Positions 1-5,419 of a DNA stretch of 5,419 bases are shown piece by piece (the first letter of the stretch is position 1; every line of letters starts with the position of its first letter). The notes beneath the pieces were generated by a model that worked only from the letters and a program-made list of their open reading frames with translations, was not told where the DNA came from and did no database searches. The translations under genes were made by a program, and so were the position numbers. Where the stretch lies: the NCBI GenBank assembly GCA_965371245.1, contig CBDUXT010000173.1:1-5419 (forward strand), in the 5' to 3' direction. Source of the DNA: CBDUXT01 sp965371245. Lineage in GTDB: Bacteria; Planctomycetota; Phycisphaerae; UBA1845.

Positions 1-116
1 GCTTGGCGGTACCGCCATCGCCGATTCACCCGCCGAATCAACCGAAAAACGACCAGAGTTCTTCCAAACTGCGCAACCCGGGTTAGGGGGTGCATCAGAA
101 GGGTTCCGACAAACCG

Positions 117-140
117 GGCCGCGACCGTAACGGAACGATT
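117..140 (+). repeat. Dispersed GC-rich repeat unit 1 (forward, degenerate)
   Basis: The core GCCGCGACCGTAACGGAACG resembles the core of the unit at 1161-1189 (16 of 21 positions by eye). It faces the inverted unit at 157-185. The segment 119-128 can pair with 168-177 (9 of 10), so the two could form an imperfect stem-loop in DNA or RNA. It lies just left of the LOG gene leader. Confidence 0.55.
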
Positions 141-156
141 TCGTGCGCGAAACCGG

Positions 157-185
157 ACCGCTTCCTCACGGGCGCGGCTGTGAAA
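157..185 (-). repeat. Dispersed GC-rich repeat unit 2 (inverted)
   Basis: The reverse complement of this 29-base segment matches 1161-1189 at about 25 of 29 positions, which is the best match within the family. Read on the + strand in one frame it encodes PLPHGRG. The copy at 1161-1189 read on the - strand encodes PLPYGRGSE. This shared chance peptide is the hallmark of the repeat and explains why spurious open frames arise around it. It forms an inverted pair with the unit at 117-140. Confidence 0.7.
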
Positions 186-256
186 GAGCCTTCTTGGACA
201 CGCTCTTGGCCGAGGGTCATCGCGACGCACGGACTGGTCGGCTATCTCCAGAGCCC

Positions 257-262
257 TACAAT
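257..262 (+). promoter_or_regulatory. Weak candidate -10 element for the LOG gene
   Basis: TACAAT at 257-262 is one base from the sigma-70 -10 consensus and is one of the few AT-rich hexamers in this leader. No good -35 hexamer sits 16-18 bases upstream (the local sequence is CTGGTC-like). If used, it would give a leader of roughly 95 bases before the ATG at 366. This is weak evidence only. Confidence 0.2.
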
Positions 263-351
263 GCAGGAAATGGGGGCTCGGTGCCCACAGCGGGCCGGCT
301 GGTGCCGTCGGGGCAACGCAGCGCCCTGCCCGAATATGGCTCGGTCCCTTC

Positions 352-357
352 GGAGAG
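352..357 (+). promoter_or_regulatory. Ribosome binding site deciding the LOG start
   Basis: GGAGAG lies 8 bases before the ATG at 366. The more upstream in-frame ATG at 90 has no comparable purine-rich site at this spacing. This, together with family homology beginning shortly after residue 13, fixes the start at 366. Confidence 0.75.
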
Positions 358-365
358 AGCATTCC

Positions 366-1139
366 ATGACCCAACGGTTCGGTCCCCACGCAACGCCCGC
401 GGAAGAGACGTGGCGCGTCTTTCGCATCATGTCTGAGTTCGTCGATGGGTTCGATACGATGTCGAGGCTGCCGCCGGCGGTGTCCGTCTTCGGATCGGCA
501 CGGTCCACGCCCTCCGACCCACACTATGCCATGGCCGAAGAACTGAGCCGGAACCTCACCGGTCATGGCTTTGCCACCATCACCGGCGGCGGCGGAGGCA
601 TCATGGAGGCGGCGAACAAAGGGGCGGCGGAGGCGGGCGGCGAGAGCGTCGGCCTGAACATCTACCTCGCCGAAGAGCAGCAAGCCAACAAGTACCAGAC
701 GGTTTCGCTCGATTTCCGGTACTTCTTCTGCCGCAAGGTGATGTTCGTGAAGTACGCGGTGGCTTTTGTCTGCTTCCCCGGCGGCTTCGGCACGATGGAC
801 GAGTTCTTCGAGTCGATGACGCTCATTCAAACCGGAAAAACCGAACGCTTCCCGGTTATTCTGATAGGTACCTCGTTCTGGCTACCGCTGGTCGAGTGGA
901 TGAAGACTCATCAGTTGGGCGAGAACGGCTACATCTCGGCGAGCGATCTCGATTTGTTTCACGTCACCGACGATGTCAAATGGGCGGCACAGCACATCGC
1001 GGATGAATACAGCACCCACCTTGATGCGAGGAAGGGCGAGGCCGTGCCCACGCCGGGTCTCACGGCCGAAGGCACCTACACCGGCCGCCCACCACGCCGG
1101 CGCGCAACGGACAAACCATACGAAGACTTGAGTCGCTAA
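366..1139 (+). CDS. LOG family protein (lysine decarboxylase-like, TIGR00730), predicted nucleoside 5'-monophosphate phosphoribohydrolase
   Basis: This is a 257-residue cytosolic protein of the LOG/'putative lysine decarboxylase' fold. Characterised family members cleave nucleoside 5'-monophosphates (AMP or cytokinin ribotides) to the free base and ribose 5-phosphate. They do not decarboxylate lysine. Visible landmarks are a family-like N-terminus (residues 15-30, TWRVFRIMSEFVDGFD), the Rossmann start VFGSARS (41-47), the nucleotide-binding loop TGGGGGIMEAANKGA (73-87), the FFCRK segment with the conserved Arg123, and the signature PGGFGTMDE (138-146) ending in the presumed catalytic Glu146. 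The residues following (LIQTGK, then PVILIGTSFW) also match the longer bacterial subgroup. Position 77 is Gly where the subgroup usually has Pro. Residues 222-257 are a polar, Pro/Arg-rich tail without a domain. There is no signal peptide or membrane segment. The ATG at 366 was chosen for its GGAGAG site. The gene stands alone, convergent with ppdK; its last codons overlap a dispersed repeat. The family call is firm, the substrate unproven. Confidence 0.93.
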   Translation: MTQRFGPHATPAEETWRVFRIMSEFVDGFDTMSRLPPAVSVFGSARSTPSDPHYAMAEELSRNLTGHGFATITGGGGGIMEAANKGAAEAGGESVGLNIYLAEEQQANKYQTVSLDFRYFFCRKVMFVKYAVAFVCFPGGFGTMDEFFESMTLIQTGKTERFPVILIGTSFWLPLVEWMKTHQLGENGYISASDLDLFHVTDDVKWAAQHIADEYSTHLDARKGEAVPTPGLTAEGTYTGRPPRRRATDKPYEDLSR

Positions 1140-1198
1140 GCGCGTGAGCGGTGACCAGTGTTTCAGAGCCGCGTCCGTAAGGAAGCGGGCAAGAGCCG
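1132..1198 (+). repeat. 67-base direct repeat, copy A (contains dispersed unit 3)
   Basis: This segment aligns without gaps to 1324-1390 at 49 of 67 positions. It contains the core unit at 1161-1189. It begins inside the last two codons of the LOG gene (AGT CGC TAA), so the repeat supplies the end of the reading frame and the stop codon. The inverted repeat at 1197-1285 starts where this copy ends. Confidence 0.65.
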
Positions 1199-1285
1199 TC
1201 GGGTGGCATGCCCAAGCCGGAGGCGCGGGCATGCGTCGGCCCACCCAGCACATGGCCGCGCTGCGCTTGGCCATGCCACCCAACG
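1197..1285. repeat. Long imperfect inverted repeat (REP-like palindrome)
   Basis: The left arm 1197-1217 (core GGGTGGCATGCCCAAGC) and right arm 1265-1285 (core GCTTGGCCATGCCACCC) are reverse complements at 19 of 21 positions, with a 47-base interior. The interior contains another GGGCATGC and a CCCACCC, suggesting internal copies of the same motif. It encodes no protein of its own. Palindromes with a GGTGGCATGCCC arm are, to my recollection, dispersed in many Planctomycetota genomes. A role as a REP-like element or as part of a 3' end structure is possible. The missing T-tract argues against a simple intrinsic terminator. Confidence 0.7.
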
Positions 1286-1323
1286 ATCGGATCCGCGAAC
1301 AATCGAGCCGTCTTGCTCGAAAC

Positions 1324-1390
1324 GGCGCTAGGCGTGTGACTGGCGACCCGTTTCTCAGGGTCGTGCGGGTAAGGAAACGGACAAGAACCG
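1324..1390 (+). repeat. 67-base direct repeat, copy B (contains dispersed unit 4)
   Basis: This is the diverged partner of 1132-1198, with 18 differences in 67 ungapped positions. Its core unit lies at about 1353-1381 and ends in AAGGAAACGGACAAGAACCG, matching the AAGGAAGCGGGCAAGAGCCG end of copy A. On the - strand both copies translate to related peptides (RFLT..L..SP.TRLA), which reflects common descent of the DNA rather than a coding gene. It faces the inverted unit at 1401-1425. Confidence 0.6.
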
Positions 1391-1400
1391 GCGAGGAATC

Positions 1401-1425
1401 ATTCCCTGGCGGTCGCGGCTCGGTT
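1401..1425 (-). repeat. Dispersed GC-rich repeat unit 5 (inverted)
   Basis: The reverse complement reads CCGAGCCGCGACCGCCAGGG, matching the AGCCGCGnCCGnnAGGnA core of the other units. Together with 1353-1381 it forms a facing pair separated by about 20 bases, the same arrangement as 117-140 with 157-185 on the other side of the LOG gene. Confidence 0.55.
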
Positions 1426-1482
1426 CGATGCGACGCTCTCCCGGTTGGTCCGCAACGGGTGGCGGGCTGTGAATCGATGAGG

Positions 1483-1514
1483 CGCGGGTTGGGGCGTTGC
1501 CGCCCCAACCCGCG
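1483..1514. terminator. Strong hairpin between convergent genes, probable bidirectional terminator
   Basis: CGCGGGTTGGGGCG (1483-1496) pairs perfectly with CGCCCCAACCCGCG (1501-1514) around a 4-base loop, giving a 14-bp GC-rich stem. It sits 45 bases beyond the ppdK stop on the - strand and is the last strong structure before the 3' ends meet. On the + side the stem is followed by TTCGATTCTCATT, which is only moderately T-rich. On the - side there is no T-run. Terminator function is therefore inferred from position and stem strength. Confidence 0.55.
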
Positions 1515-1558
1515 TTCGATTCTCATTCCGGAAGCGGTGCCGGTGGGCCGACCACTGG

Positions 1559-4510
<2,952 letters not shown>

Positions 4511-4520
4511 ATGTTCGACA

Positions 4521-4524
4521 CCTC
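4521..4524 (-). promoter_or_regulatory. Ribosome binding site of ppdK
   Basis: On the - strand GAGG (inside TTTGAGGTG) precedes the ATG at 4510 by 10 bases and the next ATG at 4507 by 13. The shorter spacing favours the first Met, though both are plausible, since the protein begins Met-Met-Lys. Confidence 0.6.
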
Positions 4525-4605
4525 AAAGCTTTATACGCATCTTGGGGCTGGGGCCTCGCACAACTGATGCCCCAACGTGTGATGACACAAAACCTGACCT
4601 GGACC

Positions 4606-4628
4606 AACCGAGATACAGTATCTTGGTT
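4606..4628. promoter_or_regulatory. Near-perfect palindrome, candidate operator
   Basis: AACCGAGATAC (4606-4616) and GTATCTTGGTT (4618-4628) are reverse complements at 10 of 11 positions around a single central A. A dyad of this size between divergent genes is typical of a dimeric repressor or activator site. A related half-site, AGATACGGTA at 4649-4658, repeats AGATACAGTA (4611-4620) at 9 of 10 positions, 38 bases downstream. There is no regulator gene in the window to assign. It could instead be an RNA hairpin in a leader. Confidence 0.45.
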
Positions 4629-4719
4629 AACATCGGTGTTCACCCGCAAGATACGGTAGGCGGTCAGATAAGTTCTGCGCTAACGTACTCATCGGCAGCT
4701 TTCGGTGCAAGGGCTCGCT

Positions 4720-4746
4720 TTGAATCAAGATTCCCCTGAGTAGAAT
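4720..4746 (+). promoter_or_regulatory. Candidate sigma-70-type promoter for the unknown gene
   Basis: TTGAAT (4720-4725) and TAGAAT (4741-4746) resemble the -35 and -10 consensus, separated by 15 bases, slightly short of the usual 16-18. It would start transcription near 4753 and give a leader of about 90 bases. The palindrome at 4606-4628 would lie upstream of it, a position more suited to an activator or to control of ppdK. Confidence 0.3.
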
Positions 4747-4828
4747 CTCCCGGTCGGCCTGCCTACGATTACCGGACCGTTCCCTGCCCCCGCGTCGAGG
4801 TCGGAATGAGCCACCACCGCGTCTTTAT

Positions 4829-4835
4829 AAAGGAG
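4829..4835 (+). promoter_or_regulatory. Ribosome binding site deciding the start of the unknown gene
   Basis: AAAGGAG is a near-ideal Shine-Dalgarno sequence, 9 bases before the ATG at 4845. An in-frame ATG at 4806 lies before this site and has none of its own, so 4845 is the preferred start. Confidence 0.85.
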
Positions 4836-4844
4836 ACAGCCCCC

Positions 4845-5357
4845 ATGTCTACTTCAGATCCGCGTAGTATCGATATCGAGATTCGTCCTAGCTCTGTTCG
4901 TGCGCACATATTCCACGTGCGGAGTGCTCCGCGCATCGAGCCGGCCTTGATTCAGGCTGCGCATCGCGAATGGGCTGTGATGCAGGTCAAGACGATCGAA
5001 CATCAACTGAGCCCAAAAAACTGGACGTCCGTCAGCATCGTAGATCCGATGTTTACGCTAGACGGTGAGATAGCGCAGATAGCAATCCTATGGCACTATC
5101 TCGGGATCCACCTGCGAGAGGAAATCGATCGCGATCCCATTCGTAACCAGCGAGTGGCAAAGACCCTGCGCGCACTGGGCGCGATGCGGTGTGAACCTGC
5201 TGCGGTCGCAACCGATTATCGTCCCTTCAATCTGAGAATCGCCTGCGATCTTTGGAAGCAACACGACCGTGAGCCGAACTACCGCGATCGGTGGATCTTC
5301 AAGCAAACAGCCAAGGCGCGGCTCGCGGTGGAAGCAATTCTGGCTGGCATCAATTGA
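4845..5357 (+). CDS. Hypothetical protein, family not recognised
   Basis: I do not recognise this 170-residue protein. It has a strong ribosome binding site, a complete frame and a TGA stop, which support a real gene. It is soluble-looking: no signal peptide, no convincing membrane span (IAQIAILWHYLGIHL at 76-90 is hydrophobic but broken by His) and only two Cys. The first ~30 residues look like a beta-rich start (IDIEIRPSSVRAHIFHV). The rest is mostly helix-prone, rich in Arg, His and Trp, with segments such as EEIDRDPIRNQRVAKTLRALG (starting at 92) and DREPNYRDRWIFKQTAKARL (141-160). No catalytic or metal-binding motif stands out. Of codons 2-31, 14 end in G or C, against 22 in the first 30 codons of the LOG gene. 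This hints at a different codon history, but the start of ppdK is similarly low, so it is weak evidence for transfer. It is divergent from ppdK with no visible partner downstream. No function is proposed. Confidence 0.72.
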   Translation: MSTSDPRSIDIEIRPSSVRAHIFHVRSAPRIEPALIQAAHREWAVMQVKTIEHQLSPKNWTSVSIVDPMFTLDGEIAQIAILWHYLGIHLREEIDRDPIRNQRVAKTLRALGAMRCEPAAVATDYRPFNLRIACDLWKQHDREPNYRDRWIFKQTAKARLAVEAILAGIN

Positions 5358-5419
5358 CGCGTTCGTTAGTACTACAGCGCCGCTTGGTCATGGCCTACTC
5401 CGTCGGCACGAGGGCAACT

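Larger units (their letters stand above)
1..365. other. Non-coding leader region upstream of the LOG gene
   Basis: I see no supported gene here. The LOG reading frame stays open leftward to an ATG at 90, but that stretch runs through two dispersed repeat units (117-185), lacks resemblance to the family and has no ribosome binding site at 90, so I treat it as non-coding. The first ~85-130 bases could be the tail of a gene entering from the left: one + frame stops at 84-86 and another at 128-130. Neither tail is recognisable. The stretch 186-351 holds only a weak promoter-like hexamer and the ribosome binding site of the LOG gene. Confidence 0.55.
4511..4844. other. Divergent intergenic region between ppdK and the unknown gene
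   Basis: This 334-base stretch has no supported gene; two short open frames across it look accidental. It must hold the promoters for both flanking genes. It is visibly less GC-rich than its surroundings, and carries a 23-base palindrome (4606-4628), several CAAGATNC-like sites and a candidate promoter for the right-hand gene. On the - strand TATAAA (4535-4530) lies only 5 bases before the ppdK GAGG, too close to be a confident -10 for a normal leader. Confidence 0.6.

Noticed and set aside
1..130. Possible 3' end of a gene entering from the left (+ frame stops at 84-86 or 128-130)
   Set aside because: Both tails are short, compositionally ordinary and unrecognisable, and nothing chooses between them. 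The second stop lies inside a repeat unit. Sequence to the left of the window is needed.
1303..1320. Small hairpin TCGAGC/GCTCGA with a 6-base loop
   Set aside because: A 6-bp stem in GC-rich DNA is expected by chance and has no T-tract or positional link to a gene end.
117..1425. CRISPR array
   Set aside because: The repeated units are irregularly spaced, diverged and in both orientations, with a protein gene between them; there are no uniform spacers or cas genes.
4542..4739. Short + strand open frame (65 codons) in the divergent intergenic region
   Set aside because: No ribosome binding site, no recognisable product, and it covers the palindrome and promoter-like elements.

Overview
The window is GC-rich bacterial DNA with three genes I would stand behind: a LOG-family (lysine decarboxylase-like) nucleotide phosphoribohydrolase on the + strand (366-1139), pyruvate, phosphate dikinase on the - strand (1559-4510), and an unrecognised 170-residue protein on the + strand (4845-5357). 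There are no RNA genes, CRISPR arrays, transposases or phage genes. The host is most likely an environmental bacterium of the Planctomycetota. I infer this from the dispersed repeat whose chance translation reads PLPHGRG/PLPYGRGSE, from the GGGTGGCATGCCC palindrome, and from the character of the two enzymes. This is recollection of similar genomes, not a search result.

Layout: 1-365 holds no supported gene. It carries two facing copies of the dispersed repeat (117-185) and the leader of the LOG gene. The LOG gene and the dikinase gene (ppdK) converge on a 419-base gap (1140-1558) filled with structure: two diverged 67-base direct repeats, a 21-base-arm inverted repeat, another inverted repeat unit, and a strong 14-bp hairpin that probably ends transcription. 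ppdK fills 1559-4510. A 334-base divergent gap (4511-4844) separates it from the unknown gene and contains a near-perfect 23-base palindrome with related half-sites nearby. The last 62 bases show nothing.

Functionally, ppdK interconverts pyruvate, ATP and phosphate with PEP, AMP and pyrophosphate. The LOG enzyme is predicted to remove ribose 5-phosphate from a nucleoside monophosphate. Both touch AMP/nucleotide metabolism, but they are convergent rather than in an operon, so I claim no functional link. I do not see a convincing new multi-gene system. The points most worth a second look are the lysine/arginine-rich tail on the dikinase, the repeat cluster on both sides of the LOG gene, the palindrome in the divergent promoter region, and the orphan gene.
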